Of a stretch of 64,000 nucleotides of DNA, positions 30,236 to 38,997 are shown one piece after another. Location of the stretch: positions 713,931 through 777,930 of the forward strand of contig NZ_FNFV01000001.1 of NCBI RefSeq assembly GCF_900102905.1, read 5' to 3'. This stretch comes from Meinhardsimonia xiamenensis (GTDB lineage Bacteria; Pseudomonadota; Alphaproteobacteria; Rhodobacterales; Rhodobacteraceae). Each line of letters starts with the position of its first letter. Positions within the stretch are counted from its first letter, which is position 1. A program made the position numbers and the translations under genes. The notes beneath the pieces were generated by a model that was given only the letters and a program-made list of their open reading frames with translations, was not told where the DNA came from and ran no database searches.

Positions 30236-31302
30236 TGGGTTCGATCGAGCTGCGCGGGGCGGAAAAGTGGTTCGGCGAGGCGCAGGTCATCAAGGGCATC
30301 GACCTGACCATCGCCGACGGCGAGTTCGTGGTCTTTGTCGGTCCCTCGGGCTGCGGCAAGTCCACGCTTCTGCGCATGATCGGCGGACTTGAGGAAACCT
30401 CGCGCGGGCAGATCCTGATCGAAGGGCGCGACGTGACTGCCGAGCCTCCCTACAGGCGCGGGCTGACGATGGTGTTCCAGTCCTACGCGCTCTATCCGCA
30501 CATGAGCGTGCGCGACAACATGGGCTTTGCTCTCAAGGCCGCCGGCCGCCCGCGCGCCGAGATCGAGGAGAAGGTGCGAAAGGCCGCCGAGATCCTGAGG
30601 CTCGAGCCCTATCTCGACCGGCGGCCGAAGGATCTCTCGGGCGGGCAGCGCCAGCGCGTGGCCATCGGCCGCTCGATCGTGCGCGAGCCGACGGCGTTTC
30701 TCTTCGACGAGCCGCTGTCCAACCTCGACGCGGCGCTGCGGGTGGAAATGCGGCTCGAGATCGCCAAGCTCCACCAGCGGCTCGGGGCGACGATGATCTA
30801 CGTCACCCATGACCAGGTGGAGGCGATGACGCTTGCCGACCGCATCGTGGTGCTGGAGTTCGGCACCATCGCCCAGGTCGGCGCGCCGCGCGAGCTCTAT
30901 GAGCGGCCAGCCAATCTGTTCGTGGCGCAGTTCATCGGCAGCCCGTCGATGAACATCCTGCCCTGCCGCACCGAGGAGGGGCGGTTTCATCTCGAAGGCG
31001 GCCGCGCCGGGGCCTTTGCCGGCAGCCGCCCGGCGGCACGGCTCGGCATCCGGCCCGAGCACATCACCCTCACCCGGCCCGGCGAGGGCTGGTTTGATGC
31101 GAAGGTGGATGTCCTCGAATATCTCGGTGCGGACAGCTTCGTGATCCTCGATGGCGGGCCCTTGGGCCAGATCACCGTGCGCTCGCACGGCGACGAGGCG
31201 GTGGGGCCTGGGGATGTGGTCGGGCTCGACTTTCCACCGGCGCGCATGCACTTCTTCGATGCCGGGGGGCTCAGGATCGAGCCGGTTCAGCAGCTGGCGT
31301 GA
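30235..31302 (+). CDS. Sugar ABC transporter ATP-binding protein (MalK/UgpC type)
   Basis: 355 residues. Walker [10 protein letters not shown], signature [15 protein letters not shown], Walker [16 protein letters not shown] and the switch His in [15 protein letters not shown], followed by the C-terminal TOBE/OB regulatory domain (about 240-355). This is the shared ATPase type of CUT1 importers. It begins in the stop codon of the glycosidase gene (TGATG) and closes the operon. Confidence 0.93.
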   Translation: MGSIELRGAEKWFGEAQVIKGIDLTIADGEFVVFVGPSGCGKSTLLRMIGGLEETSRGQILIEGRDVTAEPPYRRGLTMVFQSYALYPHMSVRDNMGFALKAAGRPRAEIEEKVRKAAEILRLEPYLDRRPKDLSGGQRQRVAIGRSIVREPTAFLFDEPLSNLDAALRVEMRLEIAKLHQRLGATMIYVTHDQVEAMTLADRIVVLEFGTIAQVGAPRELYERPANLFVAQFIGSPSMNILPCRTEEGRFHLEGGRAGAFAGSRPAARLGIRPEHITLTRPGEGWFDAKVDVLEYLGADSFVILDGGPLGQITVRSHGDEAVGPGDVVGLDFPPARMHFFDAGGLRIEPVQQLA

Positions 31303-31324
31303 CAGCCCCCGTGTTGGCGGTTGC

Positions 31325-31354
31325 TTGACAGCAGGCGAGCACGGCGCAAAGCAT
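31325..31354 (+). promoter_or_regulatory. Candidate promoter of the DadA-like gene
   Basis: A consensus TTGACA (31325-31330) is followed after 18 bases by AAGCAT (31349-31354). The start codon is at 31409. The -10 is weak, so the call rests mainly on the -35 and position. Confidence 0.35.
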
Positions 31355-31355
31355 G

Positions 31356-31385
31356 CCCGCGAGTCGGGGCCCCGCGAGTCGGGGC
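31356..31385 (+). repeat. Tandem duplication of a 15-bp unit
   Basis: CCCGCGAGTCGGGGC occurs twice in a row, exactly, in the leader of the DadA-like gene. Each unit can fold into a small CCCCG/CGGGG hairpin. It is probably a replication-slippage product. Confidence 0.7.
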
Positions 31386-31408
31386 GGAGTGCGCGGAAGG
31401 CGGGCGCC

Positions 31409-32668
31409 ATGGGTCAGGGCATCAGCGTTGCTGTCGTGGGTGCCGGTATCGTTGGCGTCTCGACCGCCCTGTGGCTCCAGCGGGAAGGCCACCGCGTCAC
31501 GCTGATCGACCGCGAGGGCCCTGCCGCCGGTGCGAGCTACGGCAATGGCGGCGTGCTGGCCTCCGCGGCGGTAGTTCCCGTGACGGTGCCGGGGCTTCTG
31601 GCCAAGGCGCCGCGCATGCTTCTCGACCCCAATCAGCCACTCTTTCTGCGCTGGCGCCATCTGCCGCGACTTGCGCCGTGGCTGTGGCGCTATCTGTCCC
31701 ACGCCAATGCGCGGGAGACCCGGCGCATCGCGCGGGCCATTCACGGGGTCGTGGCCGACAGCCTTTCCGAGCATCTCGCGCTTGCCCGCGGCACTCTCGC
31801 CGAACGCTTCGTGGTGCCGTCGGATTATCTCTACGTCTATCGGTCGCGGCAGGAGTTCCGGGCCGATGCCTTCGGCTGGAGCCTGCGTGAAGAGCTTGGC
31901 TGGCAATGGGAGGAGCTCGAAGGCCCGGCCTTCCATGCTTATGATCCGGTCTTCTCCCGCGAGCTGGGCTTTGCGGTGCGCTTCGCCGGGCATGGGCACA
32001 TCACCGATCCGGCTGCCTATCTGCGCGCGCTCGCCGCGCATTTTCAGACCGAGGGCGGGCGCGTCATCCGCGCCGAGGTCACCGACATCGCGCGCGAGGC
32101 GGGGCGGGTGACGGGCGTGCGCGCGGGCGGCGAGACGATCGCCGCCGAGGCGGTGGTGATCGCCGCCGGCGCCTGGTCCGGTGCGCTGACGCGAAGGCTG
32201 GGCCTGAACGTGCCGCTCGAGACCGAGCGCGGTTATCACCTCGAGCTGTGGGAGCCTTCCGCCATGCCGAGGGCGCCCGTGATGATCGCCGGTGGCAAGT
32301 TCGTGGTCACGCCAATGGAGGGGCGGCTGCGGCTCGCGGGGGTGGTCGAATTCGGTGGGCTGGCGGCCGGGCCGCGCCGCGCCCCCGTCGAGCTTCTGCG
32401 GCGCGGCGCGCGGGCGGCGATGCCGGGGCTGCGCTGGAAGGAGGAGCGCGTGTGGATGGGCCATCGCCCGACCACGGCCGACTCGATCCCCGTGATCGGC
32501 GAGGTGCCGGGCGTAGAGGGGGTCTGGCTGGGGTTCGGGCACCACCATATCGGGCTCACCGCCGGGCCGCGCACGGGGCGGCTTCTGGCGCAGATGATCT
32601 CGGGCCGAAAGCCCAACCTCGACGTCGCGCCCTATACGCCGGCACGCTTCGCGCGGCAGCGCCCATGA
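31409..32668 (+). CDS. FAD-dependent oxidoreductase, D-amino acid dehydrogenase (DadA) type
   Basis: 419 residues, close to DadA length. N-terminal FAD site VVGAGIVGVSTALWLQREGHRVTLIDREG and GASYGNGGVLASAAVVPV are DadA-like; the C-terminal GHRPTTADSIPVIGEVPGVEGVWLGFGHHHIGLTAGP closes the flavin pocket. DadA oxidises D-alanine and other D-amino acids to keto acids at the membrane. Close linkage to lrp and alanine dehydrogenase supports a role in alanine metabolism. The ATG at 31409 begins the dinucleotide fold. Confidence 0.82.
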   Translation: MGQGISVAVVGAGIVGVSTALWLQREGHRVTLIDREGPAAGASYGNGGVLASAAVVPVTVPGLLAKAPRMLLDPNQPLFLRWRHLPRLAPWLWRYLSHANARETRRIARAIHGVVADSLSEHLALARGTLAERFVVPSDYLYVYRSRQEFRADAFGWSLREELGWQWEELEGPAFHAYDPVFSRELGFAVRFAGHGHITDPAAYLRALAAHFQTEGGRVIRAEVTDIAREAGRVTGVRAGGETIAAEAVVIAAGAWSGALTRRLGLNVPLETERGYHLELWEPSAMPRAPVMIAGGKFVVTPMEGRLRLAGVVEFGGLAAGPRRAPVELLRRGARAAMPGLRWKEERVWMGHRPTTADSIPVIGEVPGVEGVWLGFGHHHIGLTAGPRTGRLLAQMISGRKPNLDVAPYTPARFARQRP

Positions 32669-32741
32669 GCACGCCAGGCTCGCGGCCGTTTCGATCGTGG
32701 GGTGACAGTCGGCGCAACGCCCGCTATCACTCCATCCGTCC

Positions 32742-32817
32742 GGCCCCGTAGCTCAGCGGATAGAGCAACCGCCTCCTAAGCGGTGGGTCGCAGGTTCGAC
32801 TCCTGCCGGGGCCGCCA
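32742..32817 (+). tRNA. tRNA-Arg (anticodon CCT)
   Basis: A 76-base cloverleaf. The acceptor stem is GGCCCCG/CGGGGCC, then discriminator G and an encoded CCA. The D arm has GCTCAGCGGATAGAGC, the anticodon stem is ACCGC/GCGGT with loop CTCCTAA, so the anticodon is CCT reading AGG, and the T arm contains GGTTCGACTCC. AGG is a rare Arg codon in this GC-rich genome. It lies between the DadA-like gene and lrp. Confidence 0.96.
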
Positions 32818-32825
32818 CCCCGTCT

Positions 32826-33287
32826 CTAGACCGGCAGGGCCGTGGTCTGGCAGACCGTGCGCAGGGAAAACGACGAATGCATCTGCGCCACGCCGGGAAG
32901 GCGGGCGAGATAGCGGCGATGGATGCGGGCGAAATCCTCCGTGTCGCGGACCGACAGCTTGAGCAGATAGTCGGCGCTGCCAGCGGTGAGGTGACATTCG
33001 AGCACATCCGGTATCAGCGCCACCTCCCGCTCGAAGGCGTCGAGAATGTCCTCCGTCTGGCCCGAGAGGGTGATCTCCACGAAAACGGTGGTCGGCCGCC
33101 CGAGCCTGCGCGGGTCGAGCAGCGCGACATAACCGGCGATCACCCCTGTCTGCTCGAGCCGCTGCACGCGCCTGTGACAGGCCGAGGGAGACAGGTGCAC
33201 CCGCTCGGCAAGCTCGGCGTTCGAGATCCGGCCATGCCGTTGCAGAACGTTCAGGATTCTGCGGTCTATGGCGTCGAGTTCATGCAT
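32826..33287 (-). CDS. Lrp/AsnC family transcriptional regulator
   Basis: 153 residues. N-terminal winged helix DAIDRRILNVLQRHGRISNAELAERVHLSPSACHRRVQRLE, then the RAM ligand-binding domain. Divergent from alanine dehydrogenase with about 135 bases between, the classic layout of an Lrp-type activator (AldR/PutR-like) controlling ald in response to alanine. Likely octameric or dimeric DNA binder in the cytoplasm. Confidence 0.9.
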   Translation of the reverse strand: MHELDAIDRRILNVLQRHGRISNAELAERVHLSPSACHRRVQRLEQTGVIAGYVALLDPRRLGRPTTVFVEITLSGQTEDILDAFEREVALIPDVLECHLTAGSADYLLKLSVRDTEDFARIHRRYLARLPGVAQMHSSFSLRTVCQTTALPV

Positions 33288-33289
33288 GG

Positions 33290-33306
33290 CGCAATTTCCG
33301 TGCGCA
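33290..33306. promoter_or_regulatory. Candidate Lrp-type operator between lrp and ald
   Basis: Inverted repeat GCGCA-N7-TGCGC with an AT-rich centre, 3 bases upstream of the lrp start and about 120 bases from ald. The position suits autoregulation; it does not closely match the E. coli Lrp consensus. Confidence 0.3.
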
Positions 33307-33424
33307 AATCATGGCCAATGCCGAACAATCTACGACAGCGCGCCAAGATTCCAAGCGGCATTGTCGATCACATTTCGCGCCGTCTCCGGCATGATCCCGT
33401 CATGCCGGATGGAGGAGAATGAAC

Positions 33425-34543
33425 ATGCTGATCGGCTGCCCCAAGGAGATCAAGCCGCAGGAATTTCGGGTCGGCATGACGCCCGACACCGTTCGCGAGG
33501 CGGTGCACCACGGCCACTCGGTTCTGGTCGAGACCGGCGCCGGCGAGGGAGCGGGCTTTGCCGACGCCGACTATGTGGATGCGGGGGGCGAAATCGTCGC
33601 CACCGCTGAGGAAGTGTTCGAGCGCGCCGAGCTCATCGTCAAGGTCAAGGAGCCGCAGCCGGTGGAGCGCAAGCGCCTCAGGGCGGGTCAGGTTCTCTTC
33701 ACCTACCTGCATCTTGCCCCGGACCCGGAGCAGACGCGGGATCTCATCGCTTCGGGCGTGACGGCCATCGCCTACGAAACGGTGACCGATGCCCAGGGCG
33801 GACTTCCGCTTCTTGCTCCGATGAGCGAAGTGGCCGGAAAGCTGGCGCCGCAGATGGGGGCCTGGGCGCTCGAGAAGGTGAACGGTGGCCGGGGCGTGCT
33901 CCTTGGCGGCGTTCCCGGCGTCGCACCGGCGCGGGTGGTGGTGATCGGCGGCGGCGTGGTTGGCACGAATGCCGCCCGCGTCGCCGCGGGCATGGGCGCC
34001 GAAGTGACGGTGCTTGATCGCTCGATCCCGCGGCTGCGCCATCTGGACGAGGCCTTCGGTGGGCGGCTGCGCACCCGCCATTCCAACCGCGCCGTCACCG
34101 CCGAACTCGTGCAGACGGCAGATCTGGTCATCGGGGCCGTTCTCATTCCCGGCGCCGCCGCACCCAAGCTCGTCAGCCGCGCCCAGCTTGCCGACATGAA
34201 GCCGGGCGCCGTCCTGGTCGACGTCGCCATTGACCAGGGCGGCTGCTTCGAGACGTCACGCCCGACCACCCATGCCGACCCGATCTTCGTGGTGGACGGA
34301 ATCGTGCACTACTGCGTGGCCAACATGCCCGGCGCCGTTCCGCGCACCTCGACCATCGCGCTCACCAACGCGACGCTGCCCTTCATCCTCGCGATCGCCG
34401 ACAAGGGGTGGCGCAAGGCCTGCGAGGATGATCCGCACCTGCTCGACGGGCTCAACGTGCACGCCGGGCACCTGACCAACTACGAGGTCGGCAAGGCGCA
34501 GGGGCTCGATGTGCTCTCGCCCCAGCTTGCCCTGAAGAAGTAG
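33425..34543 (+). CDS. ald: Alanine dehydrogenase
   Basis: 372 residues from the ATG at 33425, nine bases after GGAGG, giving the family start [20 protein letters not shown]. An ATG six bases earlier is too close to the ribosome site. Catalytic Lys in VKVKEPQ and His in FTYLHLAPD are visible, as is the NAD site [17 protein letters not shown]. It interconverts L-alanine and pyruvate plus ammonia with NAD. Probably controlled by the divergent Lrp regulator. Confidence 0.96.
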   Translation: MLIGCPKEIKPQEFRVGMTPDTVREAVHHGHSVLVETGAGEGAGFADADYVDAGGEIVATAEEVFERAELIVKVKEPQPVERKRLRAGQVLFTYLHLAPDPEQTRDLIASGVTAIAYETVTDAQGGLPLLAPMSEVAGKLAPQMGAWALEKVNGGRGVLLGGVPGVAPARVVVIGGGVVGTNAARVAAGMGAEVTVLDRSIPRLRHLDEAFGGRLRTRHSNRAVTAELVQTADLVIGAVLIPGAAAPKLVSRAQLADMKPGAVLVDVAIDQGGCFETSRPTTHADPIFVVDGIVHYCVANMPGAVPRTSTIALTNATLPFILAIADKGWRKACEDDPHLLDGLNVHAGHLTNYEVGKAQGLDVLSPQLALKK

Positions 34544-34546
34544 GGA

Positions 34547-34978
34547 TCAGCCCTTCTTGAGCGCGTCGCGGATGTCCAGAAGAACGTCGAGCTCGCTCGG
34601 CCCCTTCGGCGCGGGCTCGGCGGCCTCCTCCTTGGCCTCGACCGCGTCGCGAATGCGGTTGACGGTCTTCACGAGCAGGAACACCACCCAGGCGACGATG
34701 AGGAAATTGAGCACGGACATCAGGAAGGACCCATAGGCCAGCACCGATGCCCCGGCTTCGCGCGCTTCGGCAAGACTTGCTCCCTCCGGCACCGTGCCGG
34801 AAAGAACGAGGTAGTGATTGGTGAAATCGACACCGCCAAGGAACAGGCCGATGATCGGGTTGATCACGTCATCGACGAGGCTCTTGACGATGGCGGTAAA
34901 GGCGGCGCCGATGATGATACCGACGGCCATGTCCATGACATTGCCGCGCGATATGAACTTTCTGAACTCGCTGAGCAT
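34547..34978 (-). CDS. mscL: Large-conductance mechanosensitive channel MscL
   Basis: 143 residues. N-terminal amphipathic helix, TM1 with [30 protein letters not shown], a periplasmic loop, TM2 [22 protein letters not shown] and a cytoplasmic C-terminal helix. MscL forms a pentameric safety valve against hypo-osmotic shock. Convergent with ald; the stops are 3 bases apart. Confidence 0.96.
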   Translation of the reverse strand: MLSEFRKFISRGNVMDMAVGIIIGAAFTAIVKSLVDDVINPIIGLFLGGVDFTNHYLVLSGTVPEGASLAEAREAGASVLAYGSFLMSVLNFLIVAWVVFLLVKTVNRIRDAVEAKEEAAEPAPKGPSELDVLLDIRDALKKG

Positions 34979-35051
34979 CTCCGCCCCTCCCTGTTCATTT
35001 CCGTTGCCGGCAGGCGCCTGCGAGCCGGGCAGGCCCTGAAGGCGTTCCGTC

Positions 35052-35507
35052 TCAGTCGCGGCCGGGCAGTCGGCCTGTCAGAACGTAAGTCAGGATCTGC
35101 ACCACCTGCTCCGGCTCCCGTGCCACGGCAAGTGCGGCGGCGTCAACTTCCTTGAGCGCGTGCTGATGCTCCTCGGGGTGCAGCACGATCAGAGACTTGC
35201 CAAGCGCCGCCGCACAGCCCGCATCGAAGGCCGCGTTCCATTGGCGGTACTTCTCTCCGAAACGCACCACCACCACATCGGCATCCCGAATGCCCTTGCG
35301 CGTGCGAATGGCGTTGATCATCGCCCCCTTGTGATCGCGCCAGTAGGGATCGCTCTCCTCCCCCAGGATCGCCGCCCCGCAATCATCGGAAGCGGCGTGA
35401 TCGGTCACCGGGCCGGAAAACTCCACATCAAGCCCCCGCGCGCCCTCGATAATCCGCGCGCGCCAGTCGGTGTGAATCTCGCCCGAGAGATAGACCTTCA
35501 GTGTCAT
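35052..35507 (-). CDS. YtoQ family protein
   Basis: 151 residues, with [16 protein letters not shown] at the start and [34 protein letters not shown], hallmark segments of the YtoQ family (nucleoside 2-deoxyribosyltransferase-like fold). The biochemical role is not established. The start overlaps the phosphoribosyltransferase stop by 4 bases, suggesting a joint role in nucleotide or ribose chemistry. Confidence 0.88.
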   Translation of the reverse strand: MTLKVYLSGEIHTDWRARIIEGARGLDVEFSGPVTDHAASDDCGAAILGEESDPYWRDHKGAMINAIRTRKGIRDADVVVVRFGEKYRQWNAAFDAGCAAALGKSLIVLHPEEHQHALKEVDAAALAVAREPEQVVQILTYVLTGRLPGRD

Positions 35508-36181
35508 GCCCCGCCCTTCTGTTCCTGCCCGCCAATCTCCGGCCCGCGCGCGAGCAGCGCGCGCACCTCTTCGTCGGTTGTCTGGCGGAAATCCTCATAA
35601 TGCAACCCGACGGCATGAAACGGTTCGGGCACAGCGAGGCAAACCAGCCTGTCGACCAGAGGGCGAAGCTCGTGCAGCGTGTCGGCGGGCGCCACCGGCA
35701 CGGCGAGCGTCACCGAGGCCGGGTTGCGCCGACGCACCGCCCGCAGCGCCGCCCGCATGGTGGCACCTGTCGCGATGCCATCGTCAATCACGATCACGTC
35801 CCGGCCCTCGACCGGGACCGGCGCGCGGTCGCCCAGATACAGCCGCCGCCGCTCCTCGATCTCGGCGAGCGCCCGTGCCACGGCAGGCGCCATGTCCTCC
35901 CTCGACAGCCCCATGAGGCGAAGGAGATCGTCGTTCCAGACCGCTTCGCGATCGGTGCCGTCCACCACGGCGCCAACGGCCAGTTCGGGGTTTCCCGGCG
36001 CACCGATCTTTCGGACGAGGAGCAGATCGAGAGGCGCCCCAAGCCGGTCGGCGACGGGGCGCGCCACGGGGACGCCGCCGCGCGGAAGCGCGAGGACAAC
36101 CGGATCATTCCACGGCCCCTCGGCGGCCAGACGCTCGGCCAGAAGCTGGCCCGCCTCTTCACGGTCGGCAAATCGCTTCAT
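35504..36181 (-). CDS. Phosphoribosyltransferase family protein
   Basis: 225 residues from ATG 36181, preceded by GGAGG at a good distance; the frame is open a little further up. The PRPP loop is DVIVIDDGIATGATMRAALRAV and the N-terminal VVLALPRGGVPVA loop is typical of the stand-alone PRT family often found near erythromycin-esterase or dienelactone-hydrolase genes. Coupled to YtoQ. Substrate unknown. Confidence 0.85.
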   Translation of the reverse strand: MKRFADREEAGQLLAERLAAEGPWNDPVVLALPRGGVPVARPVADRLGAPLDLLLVRKIGAPGNPELAVGAVVDGTDREAVWNDDLLRLMGLSREDMAPAVARALAEIEERRRLYLGDRAPVPVEGRDVIVIDDGIATGATMRAALRAVRRRNPASVTLAVPVAPADTLHELRPLVDRLVCLAVPEPFHAVGLHYEDFRQTTDEEVRALLARGPEIGGQEQKGGA

Positions 36182-36199
36182 GGCCGCCTCCATCATCCT

Positions 36200-36226
36200 G
36201 GGGGCAAATACCCCCGCCGGAGGCAT
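36200..36226. repeat. Possible copy of a Rhodobacterales intergenic repeat
   Basis: On the minus strand this reads GCCTCCGGCGGGGGTATTTG followed by CCCCC, containing the inverted pair GGGGG/CCCCC. I recall similar CCTCCGGCGG-GGTATTT elements scattered between genes in Rhodobacterales. I see no second copy in this window. Confidence 0.35.
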
Positions 36227-36244
36227 GAATGCTAATGCCCCCCG

Positions 36245-38647
36245 TCAGCGGCGCAAGACACCGCCCGTGGCCTTGGCGACCTTTTCGACGATCTTCGCCG
36301 AGACGGCCTCTATCTCGGCTTCCGTCAATGTATGATCGCTGGGCTGCAGCCGCACGGTGATGGCGAGCGATTTCTTCGCCTCGCCAAGCGCCCCGCCGCG
36401 GAACTCGTCGAAGACGGAAACCGACTCGATCAGCGCCTTGTCCGCTCCGGCCGCCGCCGCGACAACCGCGGCCGCCTCCACGTCGGCGTCGACGACGAAG
36501 GCGAAGTCACGATCCACCGCCTGCAGATCGGAGGTGGCCAGCGCCGGGCGCGTCGCCCCCTTGCGCCGTGGCTCGGGTATGGCATCGAGCCAGACCGTGA
36601 AGGCCACCGCCGGACCCCTCACGTCAAGCGCCTGAAGCACCTTGGGGTGGAGCTCGCCGAAGACGCCCAGCTCCACCTTCGGTCCAAGGCAGATGCGGCC
36701 GTGACGGCCCGGATGCCACCACGCCGGGCCGCCACGCAGGATCTGCGTGCGCGCGGGCGCGCCGACCGCTTCGAGCACTGCCTCGATGTCGGCCTTGGCA
36801 TCGAAGACATCCACTGCCCGGCGCGCACCGTGCGGGTCACGCGGGCCGGTGTGGCCGACGAGAAGCCCCGCCACCGCCATGCGTTCCTCGCCCGGCTCGC
36901 CGCCGGTGAAGACGGGGCCGACCTCGAAGAGTGCCAGATCGGCGAATCCGCGCGCCTGATTGCGCGCCGCCGCCTGCAGAAGCCCCGGCAGCAGATCGGG
37001 GCGCATGTGGCTCATCTCACTGGAGATGGGGTTCTCGATGCGGGTTTCGTCCCCGCCGCCCCCGAACATCTCGGCCGAGGCCTTGTCGATGAAGGAATAG
37101 GTGACGCATTCGTTGTAGCCAAGCGCGGCGACCTGCCGGCGGGCGGCAGTTGCACGCTTCTGCATCGGCGTCAGGATCGGCCGGGCCACACCCGGCTCGG
37201 GCCGCGCGAGCACCCGGCCCTGAAGCTTCGTCAGCGAGGCGATGCGGGCGACCTCTTCCACGAGATCGGCCTCGCCCTGGATGTCGGGCCGCCAGCTCGG
37301 CGGATGCGCCATGTCGCCTTCGAGCCGGAAGCCGAGCGCCTCGAGCGTTGCCCGCTGCACCTCGGCCGGGATCGACATGCCCACCAGCCGCTCGATGCGC
37401 TCGGGATCGAAGCGGTAGGCGCGATCGGTATCGATGGGCGCGCCATCGGCGACCACATCCGAGGGCTCGCCACCGCACAGCTCGAGGATCATGCGCGTGG
37501 CCACCTCGAGCCCGGGCAGGGTGAATTCGGGATCGACACCGCGCTCGAAGCGGTAGCGCGCGTCGGAGTTGATCTTCAGCCTGCGCCCGGTGGAGGCGAT
37601 GGTGACCGGATCCCACCAGGCCGATTCCAGAAAGACGTTGACCGTCTCCTCGGTCACGCCGGTGTGCGCGCCGCCCATGATGCCGGCGATGCTCTCGGGG
37701 CCGGCATCGTCTGAGATCACCATCATGCCCGGCTCGAGCCGGTAGGTCTTCTCGTCAAGCGCCACGATTTCCTCGCCGCCCTTGGCGGGGTGGATGCGCA
37801 GATTGCCCTTGACGATGTCGGCATCGAAGACGTGCAGCGGGCGGTTGACGTCGTAGGTGAGGAAGTTGGTGATGTCGACGAGCGCCGAGATGGGCCTGAG
37901 ACCGATCGCCTTCAGCCGGTCCTGAAGCCATTGCGGCGAAGGCCCGTTCTTCACGCCGCGGATCAGGCGGCCGGTGAAATGCGGGCAGCCCTTCTCCTTC
38001 AGCGCGGGGTCGATCTCAACCTTTATGGGACTCTCGAAGCGCCCTTCGACGGGCTTCACCTCGTAAGGCTTGAGCGTGCCGAGGCCGCGGGCGGCAAGAT
38101 CACGGGCGATTCCGCGCACGCCAAGCGCGTCGGGCCGGTTGGGAGTGATGGCGATCTCGATCACCGGGTCGACCTTGGCCGGGTCATGCTCGGCCAGCCA
38201 GTCGACAAAGCGCATGCCGACGGGCGGCTCTCCGGGCAGCTCGATGATGCCGTCGTGCTCGTCGGAGAGTTCCATTTCCCGTTCCGAGCACATCATGCCG
38301 TGGCTCTCGATGCCGCGGATCTTGCCCACCTGAATGGTGGTGTCGATGCCGGGGATGTGGGTGCCGGGATGCGCCACCACCACGCGGATGCCCGCCCGCG
38401 CATTTGGCGCGCCGCAGATGATCTGCTTCACGCCCCGGTCGGTTTCCACCTTGCACACGCGCAGCCGGTCGGCGTCGGGGTGCTTTTCGGCCTCGAGCAC
38501 CAGCCCGATGGTGAAGTCCTTGAGCCGCTCGGCGGGGTTGGTGACGCTCTCCACCTCGAGCCCGAGGTCGGTGAGCGTCTCGGCGATCTCCTCCACCGAG
38601 GCGGAGGTGTCGAGGTGATCCTTCAGCCAGGAGAGGGTGAATTTCAT
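36245..38647 (-). CDS. pheT: Phenylalanyl-tRNA synthetase beta subunit
   Basis: 800 residues, normal length. N-terminal tRNA-binding (EMAP-like) domain about 40-150, B3/B4 editing domain about 200-400, B5 about 405-475, and C-terminal anticodon-binding FDX-ACB domain (700-800) with KSLAITVRLQPSDHTLTEAEI. With PheS it forms the alpha2beta2 enzyme charging tRNA-Phe. Its ATG overlaps the stop of the DUF2513 gene (ATGA), which separates it from pheS. Confidence 0.97.
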   Translation of the reverse strand: MKFTLSWLKDHLDTSASVEEIAETLTDLGLEVESVTNPAERLKDFTIGLVLEAEKHPDADRLRVCKVETDRGVKQIICGAPNARAGIRVVVAHPGTHIPGIDTTIQVGKIRGIESHGMMCSEREMELSDEHDGIIELPGEPPVGMRFVDWLAEHDPAKVDPVIEIAITPNRPDALGVRGIARDLAARGLGTLKPYEVKPVEGRFESPIKVEIDPALKEKGCPHFTGRLIRGVKNGPSPQWLQDRLKAIGLRPISALVDITNFLTYDVNRPLHVFDADIVKGNLRIHPAKGGEEIVALDEKTYRLEPGMMVISDDAGPESIAGIMGGAHTGVTEETVNVFLESAWWDPVTIASTGRRLKINSDARYRFERGVDPEFTLPGLEVATRMILELCGGEPSDVVADGAPIDTDRAYRFDPERIERLVGMSIPAEVQRATLEALGFRLEGDMAHPPSWRPDIQGEADLVEEVARIASLTKLQGRVLARPEPGVARPILTPMQKRATAARRQVAALGYNECVTYSFIDKASAEMFGGGGDETRIENPISSEMSHMRPDLLPGLLQAAARNQARGFADLALFEVGPVFTGGEPGEERMAVAGLLVGHTGPRDPHGARRAVDVFDAKADIEAVLEAVGAPARTQILRGGPAWWHPGRHGRICLGPKVELGVFGELHPKVLQALDVRGPAVAFTVWLDAIPEPRRKGATRPALATSDLQAVDRDFAFVVDADVEAAAVVAAAAGADKALIESVSVFDEFRGGALGEAKKSLAITVRLQPSDHTLTEAEIEAVSAKIVEKVAKATGGVLRR

Positions 38648-38997
38648 AGTGTAATTCCAAGCCTATTGCCAACTTCCTCTTTGAGGTAGGCCACCGCTAG
38701 TTCCCTCAACACCGACAGGCCGGCGCCTCCGACTATCGATGCAGCATCCTTGGTCTTTTTCCAAACGTTGTCAGAGCGGATCGCGTCTATGTAATCGTGA
38801 CCTTGAGAGGTTAGGCGAAAGGTTCCATCCCCCACTTGGACTGCCAGCCCCTCATCGATCAAGAGCAGGACATGATATTGCTTCCGCCGTTCTTCAGGCG
38901 GCGCAGCTTGATACATGCCGGGGATCAAGTGAAGCCACTCATCGCTACCCTCGTACTCGAGGAGTAGCTCGCGTATCAAATCATCGTCTCGTCTCAC
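38644..38997 (-). CDS. DUF2513-like protein inserted between pheS and pheT
   Basis: 117 residues from a GTG at 38997 that overlaps the pheS stop (GTGA); its own stop overlaps the pheT start (ATGA). It opens with [16 protein letters not shown] and continues as a small winged-helix-like fold ([15 protein letters not shown]...[19 protein letters not shown]), typical of DUF2513, followed by a C-terminal helix. By hand count this stretch is about 53% GC, while the flanking synthetase genes are near 70%. It therefore looks transferred, yet is fitted exactly into the operon. DUF2513 proteins are often on mobile elements. Function unknown. Confidence 0.85.
   Translation of the reverse strand: MRRDDDLIRELLLEYEGSDEWLHLIPGMYQAAPPEERRKQYHVLLLIDEGLAVQVGDGTFRLTSQGHDYIDAIRSDNVWKKTKDAASIVGGAGLSVLRELAVAYLKEEVGNRLGITL

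Noticed and set aside
31356..31385. Start of a CRISPR array or operator array
   Set aside because: Only two units without spacers; a simple 15-bp tandem duplication explains it.
32742..32817. Integration site of a mobile element at the tRNA-Arg gene
   Set aside because: No integrase, no second copy of the tRNA 3' end and no shift in GC on either side.
36201..36215. GGGGG/CCCCC inverted pair as a terminator of the phosphoribosyltransferase or pheT genes
   Set aside because: The stem is only 5 bp with an A/T-rich loop and no U tract; it better fits an intergenic repeat.
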